64,000 nucleotides of DNA from Rubrivivax sp. (GCA_016719535.1 JADJYX010000042.1:200070-264069); one strand, 5' to 3'. Positions 16,644 to 26,297 are shown, counted from the stretch's first letter. The notes: generated by a model not told the origin, from the letters alone. Translations and numbers: made by a program.

Positions 16644-18767
16644 ATGGCTGGCATGTTCGAAACCGCTGGCGGCAAGACGGGTGCCGCCGAGAACCGCGCC
16701 TTCAAGCAGCAGCTGAACAAGGTCTACGGCTGGTATACCGGGGGCTTCGTCGCCTTCGTGGTCGTGCTGGCCGTGCTCGAGCAGATGGGGCTGCCGCGCA
16801 ACTGGATCGGCTTCATCTTCCTGCTGGCCACCGTGGCGCTGTATGCCGGCATCGGCATCATGAGCCGCACGACGGACGCGGCCGAGTACTACGTGGCCGG
16901 CCGGCGCGTGCCCGCGATCTACAACGGCATGGCCACCGGCGCCGACTGGATGTCGGCGGCATCGTTCATCGGCATGGCCGGTACGCTGTACCTGACCGGC
17001 TTCGGCGGCCTGGCGTTCATCCTCGGGTGGACCGGCGGCTACTGCCTGGTGGCGCTGTTCCTCGCGCCTTACCTGCGCAAGTTCGGGCAGTTCACGATCC
17101 CCGACTTCCTGGGTGCGCGCTATGAGGGCAACCTGCCGCGCTTTCTCGGGGTGGTGGCCGCGATCCTGTGCTCCTTCACCTACGTGGTGGCGCAGATCTA
17201 CGGCGTGGGCGTGATCACGGCGCGGCTGTCGGGCCTGGCCTTCGAGATCGGCATCTTCGTCGGCCTGGGTGGCATCCTGGTGTGTTCGTTCCTCGGCGGC
17301 ATGCGCGCCGTCACCTGGACCCAGGTGGCCCAGTACATCATCCTGATCATTGCCTACATGATCCCGGTGGTGTGGCTGAGCGTGAAGCAGACCGGCGTGC
17401 CGATCCCGCAGGCCGTCTACGGCTTCCAGCTGCAGAAGGTGACCGATTCGGAAAAGCGCCTGCGTGACGACGCCAAGGAGAAGGAGGTCGTGGCGATCTT
17501 CAAGGCGCGCGCCGACGAGTTCGGTGCCAAGCTGAAGGACGTGCCGGCCGCGCTGGCGGCCGACAAGGCCGCGGCCGAGAAGAAGGTCGCCGACCTGAAG
17601 GCCGCCAACGGCCCGGTGGCCGAGATCCAGGCCGCCGAGAAGGCGCTGGCCGCGGTGCCGGCCAACGAAGCCGACGCCAAGAAGGCATGGACGGCCGCGC
17701 AGGCCGCCAATGCGGCCCGCGCCAAGCCGCTGGGCGGCATGCCCGGCCATGCCCAGGTGTTCGCGGGTGACCCGAACGGGGATGCCGCGGCGCAGAAGGC
17801 CTTCGACGTGTCGCGCCGCAACTTCCTGGCGCTGGTGTTCTGCCTGATGGTGGGGACGGCCGCGTTGCCGCACATCCTGATGCGCTACTACACCACGCCG
17901 TCGGTGAAGCAGGCGCGCGAGTCGGTGTTCTGGAGCCTGTTCTTCATCTTCCTGCTGTACTTCACCGCGCCGGCCCTGGCGGTGCTGGTCAAGTACGAGG
18001 TGTTCAACGTGCTCGTGGGCACGCCGTTCGACAAGCTGCCGGGCTGGATCTCCAACTGGACGCGGGTCGACCCGTCGCTGCTGTCGGTGGTGGACATCAA
18101 CAAGGACGGCATCTTCCAGCTCGGCGAGATGAAGATCGGCGGCGACATCATCGTGCTGGCCACGCCGGAAATCGGTGGCCTGCCCTATGTGGTGTCGGGC
18201 ATGGTGGCCGCGGGCGGTCTGGCGGCGGCGCTGTCCACCGCCGACGGCCTGCTGCTGACGATCGCCAACGCGCTGTCGCACGACCTGTACTACAAGATGA
18301 TCGACCCCAACGCGCCGACCTCGCGCCGCGTGGCGATCTCCAAGGCCCTGCTGCTGGTCGTGGCCCTGGCCGCAGCCTACGTGGCGGCGCAGAAACCGGC
18401 GGACATCCTGTTCCTGGTCTCGGCGGCGTTCTCGTTCGCGGCGGCAGCGTTCTTCCCGGCGCTGGTGCTCGGCGTGTTCTGGAAGCGCGCCAACAAGTGG
18501 GGCGCTTCGCTGGGCATGATCGCGGGCCTGGGCACGACCTTCTACTACATGGTCACCACCCAGCCCTGGCTGCGCGGCGTCTTCGGCGTGACCAGGCCGG
18601 TGGAACTGTGGTGGGACATCCAGCCCATCTCGGCCGGCCTGTTCGGCGTGCCGATCGGCTTTGCGGTGATCATCATCGTCAGCCTGCTGACGCCGTCGCC
18701 GAAGAAGGAGACGCAGGAACTGGTCGAGCATGTGCGCTACCCCGACCTGAACCTGGGTAAAGCGTAA
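16644..18767 (+). CDS. sodium:solute symporter (VC_2705 subfamily, acetate/monocarboxylate type)
   Basis: A 707-residue SSS-family transporter. The N-terminal half has the typical SRTTDAAEYYVAGRRVPAIYNGMA and GADWMSAASFIGMAG segments. A hydrophilic Ala/Lys/Glu-rich insertion of about 115 residues (about 265-380) interrupts the helices and looks like a coiled coil. A second soluble loop (about 470-500) contains an EF-hand-like DINKDGIFQLGE (residues 484-495). The helices after it include LAAALSTADGLLLTIANALSHD. It starts 1 bp after the DUF4212 gene. Substrates of relatives are acetate, propionate or pyruvate. A strong terminator follows. Confidence 0.9.
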   Translation: MAGMFETAGGKTGAAENRAFKQQLNKVYGWYTGGFVAFVVVLAVLEQMGLPRNWIGFIFLLATVALYAGIGIMSRTTDAAEYYVAGRRVPAIYNGMATGADWMSAASFIGMAGTLYLTGFGGLAFILGWTGGYCLVALFLAPYLRKFGQFTIPDFLGARYEGNLPRFLGVVAAILCSFTYVVAQIYGVGVITARLSGLAFEIGIFVGLGGILVCSFLGGMRAVTWTQVAQYIILIIAYMIPVVWLSVKQTGVPIPQAVYGFQLQKVTDSEKRLRDDAKEKEVVAIFKARADEFGAKLKDVPAALAADKAAAEKKVADLKAANGPVAEIQAAEKALAAVPANEADAKKAWTAAQAANAARAKPLGGMPGHAQVFAGDPNGDAAAQKAFDVSRRNFLALVFCLMVGTAALPHILMRYYTTPSVKQARESVFWSLFFIFLLYFTAPALAVLVKYEVFNVLVGTPFDKLPGWISNWTRVDPSLLSVVDINKDGIFQLGEMKIGGDIIVLATPEIGGLPYVVSGMVAAGGLAAALSTADGLLLTIANALSHDLYYKMIDPNAPTSRRVAISKALLLVVALAAAYVAAQKPADILFLVSAAFSFAAAAFFPALVLGVFWKRANKWGASLGMIAGLGTTFYYMVTTQPWLRGVFGVTRPVELWWDIQPISAGLFGVPIGFAVIIIVSLLTPSPKKETQELVEHVRYPDLNLGKA

Positions 18768-18795
18768 GAGCGTTTGCGCTGACGCAAACCGCCAG

Positions 18796-18821
18796 GGGCC
18801 GCGCACCGCGCGGCCCTTTTT
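18796..18821 (+). terminator. rho-independent terminator
   Basis: A perfect 9-bp GC stem (GGGCCGCGC / GCGCGGCCC, 3-nt loop) is followed directly by five Ts. It ends the DUF4212-symporter unit 28 bp after the symporter stop. Confidence 0.9.
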
Positions 18822-18851
18822 CATGGCGCCGACTTTGTCTAGCATGGCCCG

Positions 18852-20726
18852 ATGAAAACCGGCACGCCGACCCCGAGCCCGGGCACCCCGTTCGACGCCG
18901 AGCTGGCTGCCCACGCACCCTTCGCGCAGATGAGCGCGGCCCACCGGCGGCGCTTCCTGGAGGCCGCCGAGGAGCTGCGCTTCGCGCCCGACGAGCTGGT
19001 GCTCGATCCCGCGACCGGCGCCGTGACGCACCTGTACTACGTGCGGCAGGGCGGTGTCTGCGGCGAGCAGCGCCTGGGTGCGGCGGGCCCCTTCGCGATC
19101 GAGCCCGGCGAGCTGTTTCCGGTCAGCGCGGCGCTCGGCGGACGCGCGGTCACGGTGTCGTACAAGGCGCGCGGCGATACCGTCTGCCTGCGCGTGCCGG
19201 CCGCGGTGGCGCGCACGCTGGCCGCCGACAGCGCCCCCTTCGCCGATTTTGTCAACCGCCGCATGCTGCAGCTGCTGGAGCTGAGCCAGCGTGCGCTGCA
19301 CGAGCGCTTTGCCAGCTCGGCGGTGGCCGAGCAGTCGCTCGAGGCGCCGCTGGCGCGCTTCGTCCACGGCTCGCCGCAGGCGGGCCTGGCCCGCCGGGCG
19401 CCGCTGGCGGTGCCGCCGGGCACGCCGCTGGCGCAGGCCCTGCAGGCCATGCATGCGCAGCGCGTCGGCTCGGTGCTGGTCACCGACGAGGCCGGCGCCG
19501 CCCTGGGCATCCTGACGCGGCACGACATGCTCGACCGCGTGGTGCTGCCGCGGCGCGAGCTGTCGGTGCCGATCGCCGAGGTGATGAGCGCGCCCGTGCA
19601 CACGCTCGACGTCGAGCAGCGCGCGCACGACGCCGCGCTGCTGATGTCGCGCGAGGGCGTGCGCCACGTGCCGATCACCGAGCGCGGCCGCGTGGTGGGC
19701 ATCGTCTCCGAGCGCGACCTGTTTGCGCTGCAGCGGCTGTCGCTGCGCCAGCTCGGCGGCGCCATCGACGGTGCGACCGACCTTGCCACGCTGCAGGAGG
19801 CCGCCGCCGACATCCGCCGCTTTGCCACCCAGCTGCTGGCGCAGGGTGTGCAGGCGCGCGCGCTGACCGAGCTCATCAGCCACCTCAACGACCGCCTGGC
19901 GGCGCGCTGCTACACATTGCTGGCCACGCAGCGCGGGCTGGACCCGATGCAGGGCTGCTGGCTGGCCTTCGGCTCCGAGGGCCGCGGCGAGCAGACGATT
20001 GCCACCGACCAGGACAACGGCCTCATCCACCCCGGCGACCCGGCGGCCTGGATGGCGCTGGGCGCGGCCGTCAACGACGCGCTCGACGCCTGCGGCTACC
20101 CGCTGTGCCAGGGCGGCGTGATGGCCGGCCGGCCCGAATGCTGCCTGACGGTGCAGGGCTGGCACGAGCGTTTCGCGCACTGGATCGAACATGGCGCGCC
20201 GCAGGACCTGCTCAACGCCAGCATCTTCTTCGACCTGCGCCCGGTGGCCGGCAACCGCGCCCTGGCCGAGCCGCTGCAGCGCTTCGTCACCGAGCGCGCC
20301 GCGGCCACGCCGCGCTTCCTCAAGCAGATGGCGGTCAATGCGCTCGAGCACCGGCCGCCGCTGGCCTGGCATGGCGGCATCGCCGGCGACGCCATCGACC
20401 TCAAGCTGCAGGGCACGGCGATCTTCGTCGAGGCCGCGCGGCTGCTGGCGCTGGCCGCCGGCGTCGATGCCACGGGCACGCGCCAGCGGCTGCATGGCAT
20501 CGCGGCGCCGCTGGCCATCCCCGCGGCCGAGATCTCGGCCTGGATCTCGGGTTTCGAATACCTGCAGCTGATGCGCCTGGGCGTGCAGGCCGGCGGCGCC
20601 GCGCCGGCGCAGGCCAACCGCATCGAGCTGGCCTCGCTCAACGAGATCGACCGCCGCGTGCTGCGCGAGACGCTGCGCGTCGCGCGCCGGCTGCAGCAGC
20701 GGCTGGAGCTGGACTACCTGCGCTGA
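18852..20726 (+). CDS. cNMP-binding/CBS/DUF294 nucleotidyltransferase-like regulator
   Basis: A 624-residue soluble protein with four modules: a cyclic-nucleotide-binding-like domain (residues about 15-140), a CBS pair (about 175-300; IAEVMSAPVHTLD and VVGIVSERDLFALQ), a DUF294 nucleotidyltransferase core and a DUF294 C-terminal domain. The motif GSEGRGEQTIATDQDNG (about 374-390) keeps the G-S and D-x-D metal residues of the GlnD-type fold. In many proteobacteria this protein is encoded beside DUF4212/symporter pairs and is thought to control carboxylate uptake; that link is inference. It sits behind its own start after the terminator. Confidence 0.88.
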   Translation: MKTGTPTPSPGTPFDAELAAHAPFAQMSAAHRRRFLEAAEELRFAPDELVLDPATGAVTHLYYVRQGGVCGEQRLGAAGPFAIEPGELFPVSAALGGRAVTVSYKARGDTVCLRVPAAVARTLAADSAPFADFVNRRMLQLLELSQRALHERFASSAVAEQSLEAPLARFVHGSPQAGLARRAPLAVPPGTPLAQALQAMHAQRVGSVLVTDEAGAALGILTRHDMLDRVVLPRRELSVPIAEVMSAPVHTLDVEQRAHDAALLMSREGVRHVPITERGRVVGIVSERDLFALQRLSLRQLGGAIDGATDLATLQEAAADIRRFATQLLAQGVQARALTELISHLNDRLAARCYTLLATQRGLDPMQGCWLAFGSEGRGEQTIATDQDNGLIHPGDPAAWMALGAAVNDALDACGYPLCQGGVMAGRPECCLTVQGWHERFAHWIEHGAPQDLLNASIFFDLRPVAGNRALAEPLQRFVTERAAATPRFLKQMAVNALEHRPPLAWHGGIAGDAIDLKLQGTAIFVEAARLLALAAGVDATGTRQRLHGIAAPLAIPAAEISAWISGFEYLQLMRLGVQAGGAAPAQANRIELASLNEIDRRVLRETLRVARRLQQRLELDYLR

Positions 20727-20800
20727 GCCGCCGGCCGGCTCGAGGGCGGCGCACGCGGCATGCGCTTCGTCGCTACCATGCGCCGCAGGAGCGGCACGGC

Positions 20801-21193
20801 ATGGCGATCCCCACCTCGATCCGGCAGCGCGGGTTTACCAGGTGGTACGAGCACGAACTGCTGCTCGGCCACGCCCACCTGGTGCTGCTGGTGCTGGCGG
20901 CGCTGGCCGCTCTGGGTGCGCTCGAGGCCTTCGGGCAGGCCGGCAGCGAACGGCTGCTGATGGTGCTCAGCCTGCTGGTGTCCACCGGCATCGGCGTGCT
21001 GGCGCTGCGGCGCTACCTGTTCCACCTGATGCGCGCCGAGCTGATCGCCAACCAGGCCAGCTGCCCGGCGTGCGAGGTCTATGGCCGCTGGCAGGTCGAA
21101 TCCACCGAGCCCGGCGACGCCGCCAGCGGCCGCCCCGAGGCCATGCAGGTGTGCTGCCGCCGCTGCCGGCACCGCTGGCGCATCGAGTGGTAG
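20801..21193 (+). CDS. small membrane protein with a C-terminal zinc-ribbon-like motif
   Basis: A 130-residue protein with two hydrophobic helices (about residues 25-46 and 52-68) and a cytosolic tail bearing two cysteine pairs, CPAC and CCRRC, 35 residues apart in a zinc-ribbon-like layout. No family name recognised. It follows the DUF294 regulator by 74 bp in the position where a 3'-5' exonuclease gene is often found, and ends only 3 bp before the convergent SulP gene. The ATG at 20801 has an AGGAG site 10 bp upstream. Confidence 0.65.
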   Translation: MAIPTSIRQRGFTRWYEHELLLGHAHLVLLVLAALAALGALEAFGQAGSERLLMVLSLLVSTGIGVLALRRYLFHLMRAELIANQASCPACEVYGRWQVESTEPGDAASGRPEAMQVCCRRCRHRWRIEW

Positions 21194-21196
21194 CGC

Positions 21197-22870
21197 TCAG
21201 GCGGACGGCGGCTGATCGTCGAAGGCCGCCGCCACCGTCGGCACGATCTGGTCGGCGCCCAGACGCTGCTCGAAGCCCGAGCGGCGGATCAGCGACAGCG
21301 GCTGCTCGTTGACGTTGGCCAGCACCAGCGCCTGGCCCTGCCGCTGCAGCGTGCGGTGCAGCTGCTCCAGCGCGTCCAGGCCCGAGGTGTCCATCGAGAT
21401 CAGCCGGTGCATGTCCAGCACCACGGCGCGCGTGCCGGCCTCCAGCTGCGCCGGCAGCTGCTCGATCTTGCCGACGGCACCGAAGAACAGCGAACCGAAG
21501 AGCTCGAAGACCTGCACACCCTCGGGCAGCCCGCCGCGCGGCAGCGCCTGCACGCGGAACAGCGTGCCCATGCGGTAGATGAAGAAGGCGCAGGCCAGCA
21601 CCAGGCCGACCTCCACCGCCACCGTGAGGTCGAAGATCACCGTCAGCCCGAAGGTGCCGACGAGGATGGTGCGGTAGGGGATGCTGAAGTGCTTCAGGCG
21701 CGCGAATTCGCGCCACTCGCCCATGTTCCAGGCCACGAAGGTCAGGATGCCGGCCAGCGCCGCCAGCGGTACGTTCATCGCCAGCGGCGCTGCCAGCAGC
21801 ACCACCCCCAGGATGGTCAGCGCATGCACGATGCCGGCGATCGGGCTGCGGGCGCCGGCGCGCACGTTGGTTACCGTGCGCGCGATGGTGCCGGTGGCCG
21901 GGATGCCGCCGAACAGCGGGCTCACCAGGTTGGCCACGCCCTGCGCCATCAGCTCCTGGTTGGGGTCGTGGCGCTTGAATTCGGTCATGTTGTCGGCCAC
22001 GCGCGCGCACAGCAGCGACTCGATCGCCCCCAGCAGCGCGATCGTCACCGTGGGGATCACCAGCTGCTTGGCGGTGGCCCAGCTGAAGTCGGGCAGGGCG
22101 AGTGCCGGCAGCGCCTGCGGGATGCCGCCGAAGCGCGTGCCGATGGTCTCCACCGGCAGGTGCAGCAGCGTCACCGCCAGCGTGGCCCCCACCAGCGCGA
22201 CGATGGTGCCCGGCACATGCGCGGCCAGCCGGCGCGTCTTCGGGCCCAGGCCGACGGCGCCCACCGGCATCGCATAGCTCTTGGGCCACAGCACGACGAG
22301 CGCCAGGCTGCCCGCGGCCAGCGCCACCGCCCAGGGGTTGACGGTGTGCGCGTGCTGCGCCAGCACGGCCAGCAGCGCGAAGAAGTCGCCCGGCAGCTTG
22401 GGCGTGGTGAGGCCGAAGAAGTCCTTCACCTGCGACAGCCCGATCAGCACCGCGATGCCGTTGGTGAAGCCGATGACGATGGTCACCGGCACATAGCGCA
22501 CCAGCGCGCCCAGCTTGAACAGCCCCATCAGGAACAGCAGCACGCCGGCCATCGCGGTGCTGATCAGCAGGTTGGCCAGGCCGTAGCGTTCGACGATGCC
22601 GTAGACGATGACGATGAAGGCACCGGCAGGCCCGCCGATCTGCACGTGCGAGCCGCCCAGGGCCGAGATCAGCAGCCCGGCGATGATGGCCGTGAACAGG
22701 CCCTGCTCGGGCTTGACGCCGCTGGCGATGGCAAAGGCCATCGCCAGCGGCAAGGCGACGACGCCGACGGTGATGCCGGCGCCGACATCGGCCAGCAGGG
22801 CCGGCCGGTCATAGCCCTTCAGGGTGTCGAGCAGCCGGGGGCGAAAGGGGTGGAAGCGGGTGGGCAGCAT
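21197..22870 (-). CDS. SulP family inorganic anion transporter with STAS domain
   Basis: A 557-residue protein with 10-14 membrane helices and the SulP signatures LALPLAMAFAIASGVKPEQGLFTAIIAGLL-type start (residues about 38-65) and GGIPATGTIARTVTNVRAGARSP in the middle. The C-terminal STAS domain (about 435-550) includes DMHRLISMDTSGLDALEQLH. Members move sulfate, bicarbonate or dicarboxylates. No carbonic anhydrase or sulfur genes are adjacent, so the substrate is open. The ATG at 22870 is preceded by GGAGA; an open frame further upstream lacks family similarity. Confidence 0.92.
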   Translation of the reverse strand: MLPTRFHPFRPRLLDTLKGYDRPALLADVGAGITVGVVALPLAMAFAIASGVKPEQGLFTAIIAGLLISALGGSHVQIGGPAGAFIVIVYGIVERYGLANLLISTAMAGVLLFLMGLFKLGALVRYVPVTIVIGFTNGIAVLIGLSQVKDFFGLTTPKLPGDFFALLAVLAQHAHTVNPWAVALAAGSLALVVLWPKSYAMPVGAVGLGPKTRRLAAHVPGTIVALVGATLAVTLLHLPVETIGTRFGGIPQALPALALPDFSWATAKQLVIPTVTIALLGAIESLLCARVADNMTEFKRHDPNQELMAQGVANLVSPLFGGIPATGTIARTVTNVRAGARSPIAGIVHALTILGVVLLAAPLAMNVPLAALAGILTFVAWNMGEWREFARLKHFSIPYRTILVGTFGLTVIFDLTVAVEVGLVLACAFFIYRMGTLFRVQALPRGGLPEGVQVFELFGSLFFGAVGKIEQLPAQLEAGTRAVVLDMHRLISMDTSGLDALEQLHRTLQRQGQALVLANVNEQPLSLIRRSGFEQRLGADQIVPTVAAAFDDQPPSA

Positions 22871-23063
22871 GCAGTCTCCGGGGCGGGGAACGGGCGGGCA
22901 GGGCCGCCGGCCGGAGGGCCACCGTGGTGCACACGCGCGATGAAGCGGCGCCGCCTCGAGGGCAGGCACACCCGGGGATCGGCGTTCACCGTTGCATGCA
23001 TGGCTTGCATCATGCCACCGCCGCCGCTGCGGCCGTGCCTTCGGGCGCAGGGCGCCCGCGCGT
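22871..23063. other. intergenic gap upstream of SulP
   Basis: 193 bp between SulP and the convergently ordered same-strand kinase gene. It should hold the SulP promoter on the minus strand; I see no convincing -10/-35 pair and no strong terminator. Confidence 0.4.
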
Positions 23064-24134
23064 TCAGGCCGGCGGCCGGTTCCAGGGCAGCAGCTCGGAC
23101 GTCATCAGCAGGTGGCCGCCGGCGGCCGTGGCGGCCAGCAGCGTCAGGCCGGCACCCAGCCAGATCCAGCGGCGATGGCGGCGCAGCTGCACCGCCAGCC
23201 GGGCCCCGAGGCGGGGCTGCAGCCGCTCGGGCAGGCCCTGGCCGGCCAGCGCCTCACGCACGGCGGCCACGCTCTGCGGCCGGTCCTGCGGCCGCGGCGA
23301 CAGCATCCATTCGACCAGCGCCAGAAAGTCCAGCGAGTGGCGCAGTACCGCTGCCGGGCCCCACGCCAGCGCGGCGGCAGCCTCCCGCTCGAGCGACGGC
23401 GCCGGCGGCTTGCCGGTGATCATGTAGTGCAGCGTGGCGCCCAGGGCATAGAGATCGGTCCAGGGCCCGCGCGCGTGGCCGCCGCCGCTGCCGTACATCT
23501 CGACCGCGGCGTAGCCGTCGCGCGCGCCGGCGGGGCCGGTGACACCCCGTGCGGCGGCCAGCCGGCGCGGCGCGCCCAGGTCCATCAGCAGCGGGCGGCC
23601 GGTGGGGCCGATGACGATCGACTGCGGCGCGATGTCGCGGTGCTGCAGGCCGGCGCGGTGCAGCACGTCGAGCGCGCCCAGCAGGCTGTCGAGCATGGCG
23701 CGCAGCGTGGCCTCGCGCGGCGACTTCCAGCGTGCCAGCAGCGTGTCGTGCAGGTTGCGCCCGGCGACCAGGTTCATCGCCATGTAGGCGGTGCCGTTTT
23801 CCTCCCACGCGCCGTAGACATGCACCAGCGACGGGTGGCGCAGCTGCGACAGCAGCTTGCCCTCGTCGACGAACAGGCGCAGTCCGAGCGCGAAGGCTTC
23901 GGCGTCATCGGGCGAGCGCGGCGCGACCGCATGCTCGCCGTCGCGCACGGCCAGCATCGCGGGCAGGTATTCCTTGATGGCGTATTCGGCCTCGGTCTCG
24001 GGGTCCCAGACGCGGTAGACCAGCCCGTAGGTGCCGCGGCCGATGAGCGCGCGCACGTCGAAGGCACCCAGCCGGGCACCGACGGGCAAGGGCACCGGCG
24101 GTTGCGGCCTGCGCGGGGGGCGATCGGCATGCAT
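23064..24134 (-). CDS. membrane-anchored Ser/Thr protein kinase-like protein with degenerate catalytic loop
   Basis: A 356-residue protein: a Hanks-type kinase domain (residues about 22-300) and one C-terminal membrane helix (about 325-347). The glycine loop IGRGTYGLVY, the ATP lysine AIKEY (Lys54) and the alpha-C Glu (EGKLL) are present. The catalytic loop reads HRDIAPQS instead of HRDxKxxN, so the usual Lys is Ala169 and the metal-binding Asn is Ser172. DFG is DLG (185-187), and APE is AVE. It may therefore be a weak kinase or a pseudokinase. It stands alone, with no forkhead or phosphatase gene nearby. Confidence 0.82.
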   Translation of the reverse strand: MHADRPPRRPQPPVPLPVGARLGAFDVRALIGRGTYGLVYRVWDPETEAEYAIKEYLPAMLAVRDGEHAVAPRSPDDAEAFALGLRLFVDEGKLLSQLRHPSLVHVYGAWEENGTAYMAMNLVAGRNLHDTLLARWKSPREATLRAMLDSLLGALDVLHRAGLQHRDIAPQSIVIGPTGRPLLMDLGAPRRLAAARGVTGPAGARDGYAAVEMYGSGGGHARGPWTDLYALGATLHYMITGKPPAPSLEREAAAALAWGPAAVLRHSLDFLALVEWMLSPRPQDRPQSVAAVREALAGQGLPERLQPRLGARLAVQLRRHRRWIWLGAGLTLLAATAAGGHLLMTSELLPWNRPPA

Positions 24135-24215
24135 GGGGCCGCAAGGCTACCAAGCCCGGGGTGGCTTGGGTGGCGCGGCGCCCCCGCAATCACGGGGCCG
24201 CGCGTGCGATCCGAC

Positions 24216-24239
24216 GCTTTGCCGGCCGCTTTGCCGGCC
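24216..24239. repeat. 12-bp tandem duplication
   Basis: GCTTTGCCGGCC occurs twice in direct succession, just downstream of metG (stop at 24246), followed by a third partial copy (GCTTCG). It could contribute to termination of metG but forms no clear T-tailed hairpin. Confidence 0.6.
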
Positions 24240-24245
24240 GCTTCG

Positions 24246-26297
24246 TCAGCGCACGCGCAGACCCGGCGTCGCGCCCGGCCACGGCTCCAGCACATGGATG
24301 CCGGGCTGCGCCTTCTCGTCGGCGTGGCTGGCGGCCAGCACCATGCCCTCGCTGACGCCGAATTTCATCTTGCGCGGCGCCAGGTTGGCCACCAGCACCG
24401 TCAGCTTGCCGGCCAGCTGCTCGGGCTGGTAGGCGCTGGCGATGCCGCTGAAGACATTGCGCAGGCGCCCTTCACCGGCATCGAGCGTCAGCCGCAGCAG
24501 CTTGCTGCTGCCTTCCACGCGCTCGGCGGCGACGATCCGGGCGATGCGCAGGTCGACCTTGGCAAAGTCGTCGATGCCGATCTCGGGCGCCAGTGCCTCG
24601 CCGCCCGGCGCCGGCGCTGCCGGGGCCTGCCCGGCGTCAGGCGGCTCGAACAGCGCCTCCATCTGCTTGGGGTCCACGCGCTGCATCAGGTGCTGGTAGG
24701 TGCCGATGGTGTGTGCGCCCATCGCGCGCGCCGCGTCGGCCCACTTCAGCGGCTCGATCCTCAGGAAGGCCTCGACCTGAGCGGCGAGTGCCGGCAGCAC
24801 CGGCTTGAGGTAGAGCGTGAGCAGCCGGAAGGCCTCGATGCAGGTGGTGCAGACGTCGTGCAGCAAGGCGTCCTGCCCGGGCTGCCTGGCGATCTCCCAG
24901 GGTTTGTGCGCGTCGACGTACTCGTTCACCCTGTCGGCCAGCGCCATCACCTCGCGCAGCGCCTTGCCGAATTCGCGCTCCTCGTAGAGCCCGGCGATGG
25001 TGTCGGCATGCGCGCGCAGCGCATCCAGCACGATGCGGCCCTCGACGCCGATGTCGGCGCTGAGCTTGCCGCCGAAGCGCTTGGCGATGAAGCCCGCGGC
25101 ACGGCTGGCGATGTTGATGTATTTGCCCACCAGGTCGGCGTTGACGCGGGCGACGAAATCGTCGGGGTTGAAGTCCAGGTCCTCGACACGCGCATTGAGC
25201 TTGGCGGCGATGTAGTAGCGCAGCCATTCGGCATTCATGCCGAGCTCCAGGTAGCGCAGCGGGCTGATGCCGGTGCCGCGGCTCTTGCTCATCTTCTCGC
25301 CGCTGACCGTGAGGTGGCCGTGCACGTAGACGCGGTCGGGCGCCTTGCGGCCGCTGAAATGCAGCGTGGCCGGCCAGAACAGCGTGTGGAAGGTGACGAT
25401 GTCCTTGCCGATGAAGTGGATCTGCTCCAGCTCCGGCTGCGCCAGGTAGGCGTCGTAGTCGACACCGAGCTTGGCGCACAGGTTCTTCAGGCTGGCCAGG
25501 TAGCCGATCGGCGCGTCGAGCCAGACGTAGAAATATTTGCCCGGCGCATCGGGGATCTGGATGCCGAAATAGGGCGCGTCGCGGCTGATGTCCCAGTCGC
25601 CCAGGCTGACGCGGCCGGCCTCGTCGCGCGTAAACCACTCGCGCACCTTGTTGGCCACCTCGGGCTGCAGACGGCCGTCCTGCGTCCAGTTCTCGAGGTA
25701 TTCGACGCAGCGCGGGTCGCGAGAGCGGAAGAAGAAGTGCTCGCTGGTCCTGAGCACCGGCGTCGCGCCCGACAGCGCCGAATACGGGTTCTTCAGCTCG
25801 GTGGGCTGGTAGACGGCGCCGCAGACCTCGCAGTTGTCGCCGTACTGGTCACGGGCGCCGCAGCGCGGGCATTCGCCCTTGATGAAGCGGTCGGGCAGGA
25901 ACATGCCCTTGTCGGGGTCGAAGAACTGCTCGATGGTGCGCGTCTCGATCAGCCCGTTGGCGCGCAGCCCGCGGTAGATGTCCTGCGCCAGCTCGTGGTT
26001 CTCGCTCGCGTCGGTGCTGTGCCAGTTGTCGAAGGCGATGTGGAAGCCGTCGAGGTAGCGCGCGCGGCCGGCGGCGATCTGCGCCACGAAGGCCTGCGGC
26101 GTCAGCCCGGCCTTCTCGGCCGCGATCATGATCGGCGCGCCATGGGCGTCGTCGGCGCAGACGAAGCGCACCTCGTGCCCGCGCATGCGCTGGAAGCGCA
26201 CCCAGGTATCGGCCTGGATATATTCCATCATGTGCCCGATGTGGAAGGCGGCGTTGGCGTAGGGCAGGGCGGTGGTGACGAAGAGCTTGCGGGTCAT
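24246..26297 (-). CDS. metG: methionine--tRNA ligase
   Basis: A 683-residue class I aminoacyl-tRNA synthetase of the long, E. coli-like type. HIGH is at residues 19-22. The zinc knuckle CPRCGARDQYGDNCEVC lies at about 142-158. KMSKS is at about 335-339, and FYVWLDAPIGYLAS lines the methionine pocket. The C-terminal 110 residues form an EMAP-II-like tRNA-binding domain (IDDFAKVDLRIARIVAAERV), separated by an Ala/Pro linker. All catalytic motifs are intact. It is divergent from mrp with a 186-bp shared promoter gap. Confidence 0.98.
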   Translation of the reverse strand: MTRKLFVTTALPYANAAFHIGHMMEYIQADTWVRFQRMRGHEVRFVCADDAHGAPIMIAAEKAGLTPQAFVAQIAAGRARYLDGFHIAFDNWHSTDASENHELAQDIYRGLRANGLIETRTIEQFFDPDKGMFLPDRFIKGECPRCGARDQYGDNCEVCGAVYQPTELKNPYSALSGATPVLRTSEHFFFRSRDPRCVEYLENWTQDGRLQPEVANKVREWFTRDEAGRVSLGDWDISRDAPYFGIQIPDAPGKYFYVWLDAPIGYLASLKNLCAKLGVDYDAYLAQPELEQIHFIGKDIVTFHTLFWPATLHFSGRKAPDRVYVHGHLTVSGEKMSKSRGTGISPLRYLELGMNAEWLRYYIAAKLNARVEDLDFNPDDFVARVNADLVGKYINIASRAAGFIAKRFGGKLSADIGVEGRIVLDALRAHADTIAGLYEEREFGKALREVMALADRVNEYVDAHKPWEIARQPGQDALLHDVCTTCIEAFRLLTLYLKPVLPALAAQVEAFLRIEPLKWADAARAMGAHTIGTYQHLMQRVDPKQMEALFEPPDAGQAPAAPAPGGEALAPEIGIDDFAKVDLRIARIVAAERVEGSSKLLRLTLDAGEGRLRNVFSGIASAYQPEQLAGKLTVLVANLAPRKMKFGVSEGMVLAASHADEKAQPGIHVLEPWPGATPGLRVR

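Noticed and set aside
16575..20495. A 1306-codon minus-strand open frame opposite the symporter and DUF294 genes
   Set aside because: His/Gln/Arg-rich low-complexity translation antisense to well-identified genes.
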